DNA of 64,000 bases from positions 744,853-808,852 of the forward strand of contig NZ_CXOP01000002.1 of NCBI RefSeq assembly GCF_001269345.1, read 5' to 3'. This DNA comes from Limnohabitans sp. 2KL-27. GTDB taxonomy: Bacteria > Pseudomonadota > Gammaproteobacteria > Burkholderiales > Burkholderiaceae_C. The notes under the pieces were generated by a model. It saw only the letters and a program-made list of their open reading frames with translations. It was not told the origin of the DNA and did no database searches. Of this stretch, positions 38,277-46,774 are shown piece by piece. The number at the start of each line of letters is the position of its first letter. Position 1 is the stretch's first letter. The translations under genes were made by a program, and so were the position numbers.

Positions 38277-38723
38277 ATGACCGATTCAGCCAACGCCTTG
38301 CACATTGTTTGTCCGCACTGCCACACCACCAACCGCGTGCGTGTGGCCGACCTGCACAACGCCCCCGATTGCGGGCAGTGCCACCAAGCTCTTTTTGACG
38401 GACACCCGCTGACGCTGGACGCTGCCAGCTTTGACAAGCACATTGGCCGCAGCCATGTGCCGGTACTGGTGGATTTTTGGGCGCCTTGGTGCGGTCCCTG
38501 CCGCATGATGGCCCCGGCCTACGAACAGGCCGCAGGCCTTTTGGAGCCCCAAGTGCGGGTGGCCAAACTCAACACCGAAGAAGCTCAGGCCATCGCTGCC
38601 CGTTTCAACATCCGCAGCATCCCCACGCTGGCGCTGTTTGTCGGCGGCAAGGAAGTGGCCCGTCAAGCCGGCGCATTCCGCACCGCGCAAGACATCGCCG
38701 ATTGGACGCGCTCTCACCTTTGA
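38277..38723 (+). CDS. trxC: Thioredoxin 2
   Basis: TrxC is a zinc-containing cytoplasmic thiol-disulfide reductase, linked to oxidative stress in E. coli. The 148-residue protein has an N-terminal zinc module (CPHC at ~12-15 and CGQC at ~32-35) and the active site WAPWCGPCRMMAPAYE. The cis-Pro loop is RSIPTLALF. A good AGGGAG site precedes ATG 38277. Confidence 0.96.
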   Translation: MTDSANALHIVCPHCHTTNRVRVADLHNAPDCGQCHQALFDGHPLTLDAASFDKHIGRSHVPVLVDFWAPWCGPCRMMAPAYEQAAGLLEPQVRVAKLNTEEAQAIAARFNIRSIPTLALFVGGKEVARQAGAFRTAQDIADWTRSHL

Positions 38724-38763
38724 CTCGGACCTCCGATCGGGTCTGCACCCACCGAGCTTTTGG

Positions 38764-38844
38764 CTTTGTGGGAGGCTGCCCCTGCAGCCGAATCTCTGCA
38801 CAGCCACAAAACACTTTTTCGAGCAGGGGCTCGCGCCCACAAAG
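38764..38844. repeat. Inverted pair of REP-like elements
   Basis: Two short palindromic units face each other. The first has head CTTTGTGGG at 38764-38772, then stem GGCTGC, loop CCCT and GCAGCC (38774-38789). The second, on the minus strand, has head CTTTGTGGG at 38836-38844, then stem CGAGC, loop CCCT and GCTCG (38820-38833). Head and loop are the same while the stems differ but stay paired, as in REP/BIME elements. The pair lies between convergent trxC and cca, where it may end transcription. Confidence 0.75.
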
Positions 38845-38850
38845 ACAGGT

Positions 38851-40104
38851 TCAGAGCGACGCCAGTGCGATGGCTTGGATGCGTGCTTGGGTGATCTGCG
38901 CGCCAATTTGAGGCCCTTTGAGGCCTTGGGCTGCTGCAGCTTGGGCAATGGGCGCGGTCTCAACCGATAGGGCTGCTTGTTGCGCTTTGAGCAAGCGCCC
39001 AGCCTGCGGGTAAGCCGTTTGCGCAAACCCCAGGCGTCCCCGTGCATCGCACTCACACGCTTGTAGCACGAGCGCAAAACGTTCAGCTTGGCGAATGGCG
39101 TCGCAGCGCTCCAACAAGCGCATCAAGGCTTCTGGCCCCAGCTCGGCGCTTCGGTGGATGTTGCCGTGCTCACGCGCCACCACCTCGGCCAGCTCCTTGC
39201 AATCGGTCGGCACGCGCAGGCGCTCGCACACCTTGTGCAATAGCTTGACGCTGCGGACTTCGTGGCCAATGTGGCGCGGCAGCACGTCGGCGGGCGTGCT
39301 GCCTTTGCCCAAGTCGTGCATCAGGCAGGCCACGCGCACAGCCAAAGGCATGTTCAACTTGGCCGCCATGTCCATCACCAGCATCATGTGCACGCCGGTG
39401 TCGATCTCGGGGTGGTATTCGGCGCGCTGGGGCACACCCCACAGTCGGTCCAACTCAGGCAACAACACGCGCAAGGCACCGCAGGCGCGAAGCACCTCGA
39501 ACATGCGCGAGGGCTGGGCGGCCATCAGGCCTTTGGCCAGCTCCTGCCAAACGCGCTCGGGCACCAGGTGGTCCACTTCGCCGTCCTCCACCATCTGGCG
39601 CATCAAGGCTGTGGTCTCGTCGGCCACTGTGAAGTCGGCAAAACGCGCCGCAAACCTTGCCAGCCGCAGGATCCGCACGGGGTCTTCGGCAAACGCGTCG
39701 GTGACATGGCGCAGCACTTTGGCTTGCAGGTCGCGCTGGCCGCCGTAGGGGTCGACGATGTGTCCTGACCAGGCGCTGAGGGGCTGGTGTGCCAGCGCGT
39801 TGGGCAAGGCCATGGCGTTCACGGTCAGGTCGCGTCGGGCCAGGTCTTCCTCGAGCGTGACGTCGGGCGCAGCCTGCACGGCAAAACCTTTGTAGCCGCG
39901 CGCCGTTTTGCGCTCGGTGCGGGCCAGGGCATATTCCTCGCGGGTTTGCGGGTGCAAAAACACTGGAAAGTCCTTGCCCACGGGCACATAGCCCTGAGCG
40001 GTCATGGCCTCGGGCGTGCTGCCCACCACCACCCAGTCGCGGTCATTGACGGGCAAACCCATCAAGGCATCGCGCACTGCACCGCCGACGACAAAAACCT
40101 TCAT
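38851..40104 (-). CDS. cca: Multifunctional CCA-adding protein
   Basis: This enzyme adds or repairs the 3' CCA of tRNAs; in this long form a C-terminal HD domain gives phosphatase and phosphodiesterase activities. The 417-residue protein shows VFVVGGAVRDALMGLPVNDRDWVVVG, RRDLTVNAMAL, DAFAEDPVRILRLARFAARF and the HD motif VACLMHDLGKGST. Its stop lies just beyond the REP-like pair. Confidence 0.95.
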   Translation of the reverse strand: MKVFVVGGAVRDALMGLPVNDRDWVVVGSTPEAMTAQGYVPVGKDFPVFLHPQTREEYALARTERKTARGYKGFAVQAAPDVTLEEDLARRDLTVNAMALPNALAHQPLSAWSGHIVDPYGGQRDLQAKVLRHVTDAFAEDPVRILRLARFAARFADFTVADETTALMRQMVEDGEVDHLVPERVWQELAKGLMAAQPSRMFEVLRACGALRVLLPELDRLWGVPQRAEYHPEIDTGVHMMLVMDMAAKLNMPLAVRVACLMHDLGKGSTPADVLPRHIGHEVRSVKLLHKVCERLRVPTDCKELAEVVAREHGNIHRSAELGPEALMRLLERCDAIRQAERFALVLQACECDARGRLGFAQTAYPQAGRLLKAQQAALSVETAPIAQAAAAQGLKGPQIGAQITQARIQAIALASL

Positions 40105-40116
40105 GGTGACTTGCCT

Positions 40117-40800
40117 TCAGCGCGCCACCCGAAAGGGCTCTTCAAAGTCGATGAAGTCTTGCTCGGCCAGTGCGTCGTCGATCCAGGCTTTCACACCGGG
40201 CAGAGCGCACACGCGGTCCATGTAGGCAGCCACCTCGGCACGCACGGGCAGGGCGTAGGTTTTCAGGCGCATCACCACCGGTGCAAAGTAAGCGTCGGCC
40301 ACGGTGAACTGGCCAAACAGCATGGGCCCGCCGTGTTCTTTGAGGAGACCGCTCCACAGGCTGCAGATACGGCTCAGGTCAGCGCGCACGGCGGGTTTGT
40401 CGCGCAGGGCCAAAGCGCCGATCTCGGGCAGGTGCGCTTCGATGTTCATGGGGCATGCGCTGCGCAGACCCGAGAAGCCGCTGTGCATTTCGGCGCAGAC
40501 GCTGCGGGCGCGTGCGCGGGCGGTGCGGTCTTGCGGCCAGAGATGCTTGTCGGGAAACTGCTCGGCCACATATTCCGCAATGGCCAGGGTGTCCCACACG
40601 GCCAAGCTGTCGTGCACCAGCACAGGCACTTTGCCCACCGGGTTCACGTCTTTCAGCGCACTCTTGAATTGTGAGTCAGAGGCGAAGCTGTCAAAGCGAA
40701 CATACACCTCTTCAAAGTCGATGCCCGCTTGGCGCAGCAGCACCCAGGGGCGCATGGACCAGGACGAATAGTTTTTGTTGGCGATGTAGAGCTGGATCAT
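40117..40800 (-). CDS. Glutathione S-transferase family protein
   Basis: This 227-residue cytosolic thioredoxin-fold transferase has the N-terminal domain MIQLYIANKNYSSWSMRPWV, with the Ser-Ser-Trp site found in YfcF-like and zeta-like classes. GKVPVLVHDSLAVWDTLAIAEY is the glutathione-binding loop with cis-Pro, and the C-terminal domain is all helical. GGGAGAAAAG precedes the ATG. The substrate is not known. It lies 12 bp upstream of cca. Confidence 0.9.
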   Translation of the reverse strand: MIQLYIANKNYSSWSMRPWVLLRQAGIDFEEVYVRFDSFASDSQFKSALKDVNPVGKVPVLVHDSLAVWDTLAIAEYVAEQFPDKHLWPQDRTARARARSVCAEMHSGFSGLRSACPMNIEAHLPEIGALALRDKPAVRADLSRICSLWSGLLKEHGGPMLFGQFTVADAYFAPVVMRLKTYALPVRAEVAAYMDRVCALPGVKAWIDDALAEQDFIDFEEPFRVAR

Positions 40801-40864
40801 TCTTTTCTCCCGTGAATCTGACCCTGCATGTTAACGAAGCCAGTCGTAGACGATTTACAACTCA

Positions 40865-40940
40865 GGTGTGTGAGGGGTTGCGGTGGGTGACGATTTTCGG
40901 TACCCCGTCATGAGGAACCCGCCGCATCCCCTCACACATC
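40865..40940 (-). repeat. Palindromic core-and-arm repeat, copy 7 (reverse, subtype B)
   Basis: The core at 40889-40916 is identical to that of copy 6. The arms at 40865-40888 and 40917-40940 pair over 24 nt with one mismatch and two G-T pairs. The arms resemble those of copy 5 but are not identical. It fills the gap between the glutathione transferase and the NDUFA9-like gene, both on the minus strand, where it could act as a terminator. Confidence 0.88.
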
Positions 40941-40964
40941 CACCCAAGCGCTTCGCAACAGGAA

Positions 40965-41924
40965 TCAGCGCCCAGCGCGAGCACGCCAACCGTTCAGGCG
41001 GCTGCGTGGGCCGCGGTGGCCCAGATAGCTGGGCGCCACACCCGCTGCAGAGGCTGCGCTGATGCCCAAGTCAGAAAGGCCCGGCAGCTGACCCGTCGCG
41101 ATGTTGTCCACCTTCATGGACGCCAAATTGTCCCGGCTCATCAAGGGCTCACCCGGGGCCAATTCCATGGCCGCAGCTTGCAGCCAGCCCACCCACATCG
41201 GCAAACCGATGACCGGCCGTCCTCGGCCATGGTTGACACCGGCCCACTGGCCAGCCCGCTGGACCAACTCGCCCAGCGTCAAGACGTCGGGGCCGCACAA
41301 CTCGTAAGTCTGGCCGATGGTGTCCGGTTTTTGCAGACAAGCCACCACGGCGCGGGCGACATCGGCCACCCACACCGGCTGAAAACGGGTGCCACTGCCC
41401 GCCAGTGGCATGAAGGGGGCTACGGCCTGCAGGTCGGCGAAGAGGTTGAGGAATTTGTCCTCGGCACCAAAAATCACACTGGGTCGCAAGATGGTGAGGT
41501 TCAGCCCCGCGTTGTGCAGGACCGTCTCGCCCCGCGCCTTGCTGCGCTGGTACATGGAGGGGCCTTGAGGGTCGGCACCCAGGGCGCTGACATGCACCAG
41601 ACGCTGCACACCTGCTTTTTTCATGGCACTGGCGATCTTGCCAGGCAAATCCACATGCACGCTTTCAAAGCGCTCTTCACTGCCGTGCAGCACGGCCACC
41701 AGGTTCACCACCGCGTCGTGCCCGGGGATCAACCGGGCCAGATCGGCTTCTTCGTGAACAGAGGCCTCGATCACTGTCAGCCCGGGCAGGCTTTGAACGC
41801 TGGCCGCGTTCACCGCGCGTCGGGTAGGCACGGTGATGTGCCAGCCCAAGCGGGCCAGCTGCTCGCAGACGTGGCGACCGACAAAGCCGCTGCCCCCCAA
41901 GACCAGAACGCGTGGGGTGCTCAT
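40965..41924 (-). CDS. NAD(P)-binding protein, complex I NDUFA9-like
   Basis: This 319-residue atypical SDR has the nucleotide loop VLVLGGSGFVGRHVCEQLARLG and VNLVAVLHGS, VHVSALGADPQGPSMYQRSKARGE (YxxxK) and LRPSVIFGAEDKFLNLF. This group resembles the NDUFA9 subunit of mitochondrial complex I and UDP-sugar epimerase-like proteins; the bacterial role is unclear. The start ATG 41924 overlaps the stop of the upstream M14-type gene as ATGA. Confidence 0.88.
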   Translation of the reverse strand: MSTPRVLVLGGSGFVGRHVCEQLARLGWHITVPTRRAVNAASVQSLPGLTVIEASVHEEADLARLIPGHDAVVNLVAVLHGSEERFESVHVDLPGKIASAMKKAGVQRLVHVSALGADPQGPSMYQRSKARGETVLHNAGLNLTILRPSVIFGAEDKFLNLFADLQAVAPFMPLAGSGTRFQPVWVADVARAVVACLQKPDTIGQTYELCGPDVLTLGELVQRAGQWAGVNHGRGRPVIGLPMWVGWLQAAAMELAPGEPLMSRDNLASMKVDNIATGQLPGLSDLGISAASAAGVAPSYLGHRGPRSRLNGWRARAGR

Positions 41925-43009
41925 GGCGTCTTCAAACCCGTGACAGCCTGGTGCATCGCTGCCATGGCTTGCTCGACGATCTGGGAGCGCCATTCGTCGG
42001 TGTCCACGTAAAACGCATCCATCAGGTCTTGCTTGATCTGTTTTTTCAGGGCCTCAGGTGCTTCGGGATGCCCTTGCAACCAGTGGTCACCGCGCAGGGC
42101 ATAGATGACTTTGTCTGGCGCTTGCGTGCCGTATTCCATGGCAATGCCGGTGTACTCGGCCTGCCGACACTCTTGGTAAGCCGCCATCCACATGAGCCCT
42201 GTGAGCATGGGGGAGCTGGAAGAGCCGTCATAAATCGAGGTGATGCCCTGGCCCCACCAGGCTTTGGCGCGGGCAAAGGCCGCTGCATCGTCGGCGCAGG
42301 CAAAAATGCGCTCGCCCACACCGCTGGGTCCCAGGCCCGTGTGCAGGTCGATCCAGGCCATTTTTTGGCAGCGCTGCCCGTACTTTTTCAGCACTGAGCG
42401 CAAAGTTTGGTTGCTCCAGGTGGGCGCCTGGCCGCCAAAGAACAGGCCATCTGGGAACTCGTGCTGACCTTTGGAGACGGCAGCTTGGTAGGTTTTCATG
42501 CCGCGTTCGGCGATGTATTGCGCGGTGGCCTGCGCATTGGCAGCGTCGGGCGGCCAGACCTCGGGCAGCAGCAAGGTGTGGATCTCGCGGTAGGCCGGGT
42601 TGTCGGGCAAGGGCTTGGAGAAATCCTGGAAGTTGCGGTTGATGTCCACGTTTTCGTGGGTGACCCGGCGAACATGCGAAAACCCGTGCGGGTTGAGGGC
42701 GTGGATGTAGAGCACCGCGACACCCCGCGCACGGGCCGCCTCACGCCAAGCGGTGTTTTTCAGGGCATGGATTTGCACGCCAGAGCCGCAATAACCTTCC
42801 ACGCCGTGGCAAGCGCTGCTGATGACCAGCAAGGCGTTGGCATCGGGCGCACCGTCGAGCACCACGTCCATGGCCAGGGTTTCACCATCGCGCCCGGGCA
42901 GGGGGTGGATGTTCGAGTCCACCTGCAGGCCTGCGGTCTGGGCGGCATTCAGGAATTTTTCACGCGCCTGGGCGTAGCTTTTGGAAAAGCCGTTTTGGAT
43001 GTCGTTCAT
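41921..43009 (-). CDS. M14-type metallocarboxypeptidase-like protein (DUF2817)
   Basis: This 362-residue protein of the DUF2817 group is related to zinc carboxypeptidases. Likely zinc ligands are in SSACHGVEGYCGSG (HxxE) and the later WIDLHTGLGPSG; the Glu of IAMEYGTQ may be catalytic. NPHGFSHVRRVTHENVDINRNF matches the family. The start is ATG 43009. It lies 11 bp after the M20 amidohydrolase, suggesting joint use in peptide or acyl-amino-acid breakdown. Confidence 0.86.
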   Translation of the reverse strand: MNDIQNGFSKSYAQAREKFLNAAQTAGLQVDSNIHPLPGRDGETLAMDVVLDGAPDANALLVISSACHGVEGYCGSGVQIHALKNTAWREAARARGVAVLYIHALNPHGFSHVRRVTHENVDINRNFQDFSKPLPDNPAYREIHTLLLPEVWPPDAANAQATAQYIAERGMKTYQAAVSKGQHEFPDGLFFGGQAPTWSNQTLRSVLKKYGQRCQKMAWIDLHTGLGPSGVGERIFACADDAAAFARAKAWWGQGITSIYDGSSSSPMLTGLMWMAAYQECRQAEYTGIAMEYGTQAPDKVIYALRGDHWLQGHPEAPEALKKQIKQDLMDAFYVDTDEWRSQIVEQAMAAMHQAVTGLKTP

Positions 43010-43020
43010 GCGGAGGGCGA

Positions 43021-44232
43021 TCAAGTGGTTTGTGTCGGATGGGCCAACCACTGCGTGGCCAGTTCCACCCAATAGGTGCCGCCCAGCGGGATCAGGTCGT
43101 CGTTGAAGTCGTAGCTGGGGTTGTGCAAGGTGCAGGGGCCGCCGCCATGGCCCATTTCGCGGTGCGCGCCGTCGCCGTTGCTGATGAACACATACGCGCC
43201 GGGCTTGGCCTGCAACATGTAGGAAAAGTCTTCTGCGCCCATGGTGGGTTCTTGATGCATCACCTGCTCGGCCCCCACGATGCCGGCCATCACCTGGCGC
43301 GCAAAGTCGGCCTCGGCCGCGCTGTTGATGGTGGGTGGGTAGTTGCGCTCGAACTCGAATTCGCATTGGGCGCCAAAAGCGGCGCAAAGCGACTCGGCCA
43401 CCTGCTTCATGCGGGATTCGATGAGGTCGAGCACCTCGATGCTGAAAGTGCGCACCGTGCCCTGCAGCTCACAGAAATCGGGCACCACGTTGGTGGCTTC
43501 ACCCGCGTGGATCATGGTGACCGAAATCACGCCCGCGTCGACCGGCTTTTTGTTGCGGGTGATGATGGTCTGGAAACCCTGCACCATCTGGCAGGCAATC
43601 GGCACCGGGTCGATGCCGTTGTGCGGCAGCGCAGCATGGCTGCCCTTGCCGCGAATAATGATCTTGAACTCGTTGCTCGACGCCATGACCGGGCCAGGGC
43701 TCACTGCAAACGTGCCCACGGCAGCGCCGGGCCAGTTGTGCATGCCAAACACGGCCTGAATGGGAAACTTCTCAAACAGACCGTCCTTGATCATCTCGCG
43801 GGCACCGCCGCCGCCTTCTTCGGCGGGTTGGAAGATCAAATAAACCGTCCCGTCAAAGTCGCGGTGCTTGGCAAAGTGTTTGGCCGCAGCCAGCAGCATG
43901 GCCGTGTGGCCGTCGTGGCCGCAGGCGTGCATCTTTCCTTGGTGTTTGCTGGCGTGGGCAAAGGTGTTGAATTCCTGCATGGGCAGGGCGTCGATGTCAG
44001 CCCGCAAGCCAATGCCACGCCCGCATGCGCCGCCGTCACGCCCGTGCACGATGCCGACCACCCCGGTGGTGCCCATGCCGCGGTGGATGGGGATGCCCCA
44101 GTCGGTCAGCTGCTGGGCGACCACGTCGGCCGTGCGCACTTCCTGAAAGCACAGCTCGGGGTGAGCGTGGATGTCTTTGCGAATGGCCGCGATGCTGGCC
44201 GCGTCGGTGAGGATGGAGTCGAGGATTTTCAT
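43021..44232 (-). CDS. M20-family amidohydrolase (hippurate hydrolase-like)
   Basis: This 403-residue zinc aminoacylase has DIHAHPELCFQEVRTADVV, LRADIDALPMQE, metal motifs HACGHDGHTAML and QPAEEGGGGAREMI, the dimerisation-domain motif GSHAALPHNGIDP, and MGAEDFSYMLQAKPGAYVF. Enzymes of this type cleave N-acyl amino acids. ATG 44232 is chosen; GTG 44238 is also possible. It is divergent from the molybdopterin oxidoreductase gene. Confidence 0.92.
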   Translation of the reverse strand: MKILDSILTDAASIAAIRKDIHAHPELCFQEVRTADVVAQQLTDWGIPIHRGMGTTGVVGIVHGRDGGACGRGIGLRADIDALPMQEFNTFAHASKHQGKMHACGHDGHTAMLLAAAKHFAKHRDFDGTVYLIFQPAEEGGGGAREMIKDGLFEKFPIQAVFGMHNWPGAAVGTFAVSPGPVMASSNEFKIIIRGKGSHAALPHNGIDPVPIACQMVQGFQTIITRNKKPVDAGVISVTMIHAGEATNVVPDFCELQGTVRTFSIEVLDLIESRMKQVAESLCAAFGAQCEFEFERNYPPTINSAAEADFARQVMAGIVGAEQVMHQEPTMGAEDFSYMLQAKPGAYVFISNGDGAHREMGHGGGPCTLHNPSYDFNDDLIPLGGTYWVELATQWLAHPTQTT

Positions 44233-44376
44233 GGTCACAGTCTAGCCACACTTGAACAGGGTTGCCAACACCCCTGTGCACATGGGGGACAAGCGAGCCA
44301 CCCGTCGAGGGCCGGGTTTGGGCCACAATGGCATCGAACCTTCGTCTCCAGCCAGACCGCCCCTTCGCACAGCCCC

Positions 44377-46479
44377 ATGACAGACTCCCTTTTGGCCCCT
44401 CAGACCGTGCGCGGCGCGTGCCCGCACGACTGTCCAGACACCTGCGCCCTGCTGACCACGGTGGAAAACGGCCACGCCACCAAAGTGCAGGGCAACCCGG
44501 CGCACGCGCCCACCGATGGCGTGCTGTGCACCAAGGTCTCGCGCTACACCGAGCGCACCTACCACCCTGAACGTCTGCTGCAACCCTTGCGCCGGGTCGG
44601 GCCCAAGGGCTCGGGCCAGTTTGAGCCTGTGGGCTGGGACGAAGCCCTGGACGCGATTGCCGCTCGCCTGCGCACCATCGCTGCACGCGACCCGCAGGCC
44701 ATCCTGTCTTACAGCTATGCGGGCACCATGGGCTTGGTGCAGGGCGAATCGATCTCAGCGCGGTTTTTCCACCAACTGGGTGCATCGCTGCTTGACCGCA
44801 CCATCTGTGCCTCGGCCGGGGCCGAAGCCTTGACCCAGACCTTGGGCAACAAGGTGGGCATGAAGGTCGAGTTTTTTGCCGAATCCAAGCTCATTGTCAT
44901 TTGGGGCAGCAACTCGATTGGTTCCAATCTGCACTTTTGGCGCATTGCGCAAGAGGCCAAGCGCCACGGCGCCAAGCTGGTCTGCATTGACCCCCGCCGC
45001 AGCGAGACCGCCGAAAAATGCCACGAACACATCGCCCTGCGCCCCGGCACCGACGCTGCGCTGGCACTGGCCCTCATGCACGAGCTGATCGTGAACGGCT
45101 GGCTGGATCAGGATTACATCGACCGCTACACCCTGGGCTGGGACGCCTTGAAAGCCCGCGCCTTGCAGTGGTCACCCGAGCGTGCGGCCGAGGTGTGCGG
45201 TGTGCCGGCGGCGCAAATTCGCCAGCTGGCCCGCGACTGGGGCACGACCCAGCCTGCGGCCATTCGCCTGAACTACGGCATGCAGCGTGTGCGCGGCGGC
45301 GGCAATGCGGTGCGGGCCATCGCCTGTTTGCCTGCGCTCACCGGGGCTTGGCGGCACCGGGCGGGCGGGGTGCTGCTGAGCAGTTCGGGGCATTTTCCGG
45401 TGCGGCGCGCGGCCTTGCAGCGGCCCGACTTGTTGGGTGAGCGGCGGCCCCGCACCCTCAACATGACCACCCTTGGCGACGATTTGCTGCGCCCGGCCTC
45501 GCCTGTGTTTGGCCCCAAAATTGAGGCCTTGATTGTCTACAACAGCAACCCGGTGGCCATCGCCCCCGAGTCGGGCAAAGTGGTGCAGGGCTTTGTCCGC
45601 GAAGACCTGTTCACCGTGGTGCTGGAGCATTTCCAGACCGACACGGCCGACTACGCCGATTTCATCTTGCCCGCCACCACGCAGCTGGAGCACTGGGACA
45701 TCCACACCAGCTACGGCCACACCGATGTGTTGCTGAACCGCCCGGCGATTGCCCCTGTGGGCGACGCACGCACCAACACCGATATTTTTCGGGCGTTGGC
45801 TGCCCGCATGGGCTTTGACGACCCTTGTTTTGCCGAGAGCGACGAAAGCCTGTGCCGCAGCGCCATCGGTGACGAAAAAGATTTTGAGCAGCTGCTGGCG
45901 CATGGCTTTGCCTCATTGCCGGTGCCCGAGGCGCCATTCGCGCAGGGCGGCTTTCCCACGCCTTCTGGCCGGTGTGAATTTTTCAGCCAACGCCTGGCCG
46001 ATCAGGGCCTGGACGGTCTGCCCGACCACTTGCCCAACTACGAGCTGGCCGCGCCCGGAGGCCGCTACCCGCTGGCCATGATTTCGCCACCTGCGCGCAA
46101 CTTCTTGAATTCGACCTTTGTCAACGTGCAAAGCCTGCGCGACATCGAAGCAGAGCCGGTGTTGGAAATGCACCCGGAAGACGCCGCCGCGCGGGGCATT
46201 GTTGATGGGGCTGTGGTGCGTGTTTTCAACGATCGCGGCACTTACCACTGCAAAGCCAGGCTGAACCAGCGGGCGCGCTCTGGCGTGGTCCATGGCTTGG
46301 GCATCTGGTGGCGCAAGCTCGGCCTGAATGGCACCAACGTCAACGAGCTGACCAGCCAAAACCTGACCGATCTGGGCCGAGCACCCGTGTTTTACGACTG
46401 CTTGGTCGAAGTGGCCCCCGACACCGACCCTTCAACCCAACTCATGCCTCCCATCGCCCCAGAAAGCAACCATGCCTGA
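44377..46479 (+). CDS. Molybdopterin-dependent oxidoreductase
   Basis: This 700-residue protein of the DMSO-reductase superfamily has an N-terminal 4Fe-4S site (C15, C19, C23 and C51, in GACPHDCPDTC and GVLCTK). The Mo-bis-MGD fold follows (GWDEALDAIA, LIVIWGSNSIGSNLHFW, NYGMQRVRGGGNAVRAI, VYNSNPVAIAPESG). A C-terminal cofactor-binding domain shows NFLNSTFVNVQSLRD and VLEMHPEDAAARGIVDG. No Tat signal is present, so it is cytoplasmic. The substrate is unknown. The frame is open to 43030, but that stretch is antisense to the M20 gene. Confidence 0.92.
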   Translation: MTDSLLAPQTVRGACPHDCPDTCALLTTVENGHATKVQGNPAHAPTDGVLCTKVSRYTERTYHPERLLQPLRRVGPKGSGQFEPVGWDEALDAIAARLRTIAARDPQAILSYSYAGTMGLVQGESISARFFHQLGASLLDRTICASAGAEALTQTLGNKVGMKVEFFAESKLIVIWGSNSIGSNLHFWRIAQEAKRHGAKLVCIDPRRSETAEKCHEHIALRPGTDAALALALMHELIVNGWLDQDYIDRYTLGWDALKARALQWSPERAAEVCGVPAAQIRQLARDWGTTQPAAIRLNYGMQRVRGGGNAVRAIACLPALTGAWRHRAGGVLLSSSGHFPVRRAALQRPDLLGERRPRTLNMTTLGDDLLRPASPVFGPKIEALIVYNSNPVAIAPESGKVVQGFVREDLFTVVLEHFQTDTADYADFILPATTQLEHWDIHTSYGHTDVLLNRPAIAPVGDARTNTDIFRALAARMGFDDPCFAESDESLCRSAIGDEKDFEQLLAHGFASLPVPEAPFAQGGFPTPSGRCEFFSQRLADQGLDGLPDHLPNYELAAPGGRYPLAMISPPARNFLNSTFVNVQSLRDIEAEPVLEMHPEDAAARGIVDGAVVRVFNDRGTYHCKARLNQRARSGVVHGLGIWWRKLGLNGTNVNELTSQNLTDLGRAPVFYDCLVEVAPDTDPSTQLMPPIAPESNHA

Positions 46480-46768
46480 ATTGAAGATCGAACGTGAACA
46501 TGCCTTGGGTTTGGCGGGGGCGCGCACTGTGGCCGAGCGCTGGCGAGAGCAGGCTCAGCAGGAGTGGGGCATGACCTGCGCTTCAGAGCCTGGCGAGACC
46601 GAAGACCGCATGCGCTTTGAGCGCAGCGGCGTGAGCGGCCAGTTGACGGTGACCAGCACCCGCTTTGACCTGCACTTGAAGCTGGGCTTTTTGCTGGGCG
46701 CTTACAGCGGCAAGATCGAAGAAAAAATCCGGGCCAATCTGGACGAGTTGTTGGGCCCCGTGGCCTGA
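46472..46768 (+). CDS. Polyhydroxyalkanoic acid system family protein
   Basis: This 98-residue protein matches the PHA_gran_rgn family: IEREHALGLAGARTVAERWREQ at the N-terminus, VTSTRFDLHLKLGFLLGAYSGKIEEKI at the C-terminus. Members are associated with polyhydroxyalkanoate granules, but the biochemical role is unclear. It overlaps the oxidoreductase gene by 8 nt. Its stop is 6 bp from the stop of the convergent transglycosylase. Confidence 0.82.
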   Translation: MPELKIEREHALGLAGARTVAERWREQAQQEWGMTCASEPGETEDRMRFERSGVSGQLTVTSTRFDLHLKLGFLLGAYSGKIEEKIRANLDELLGPVA

Positions 46769-46774
46769 GTCAGC

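Noticed and set aside
43030..44376. Extended N-terminus for the molybdopterin oxidoreductase
   Set aside because: The added part is antisense to the M20 amidohydrolase, and the 4Fe-4S motif begins right after ATG 44377 as in the family.
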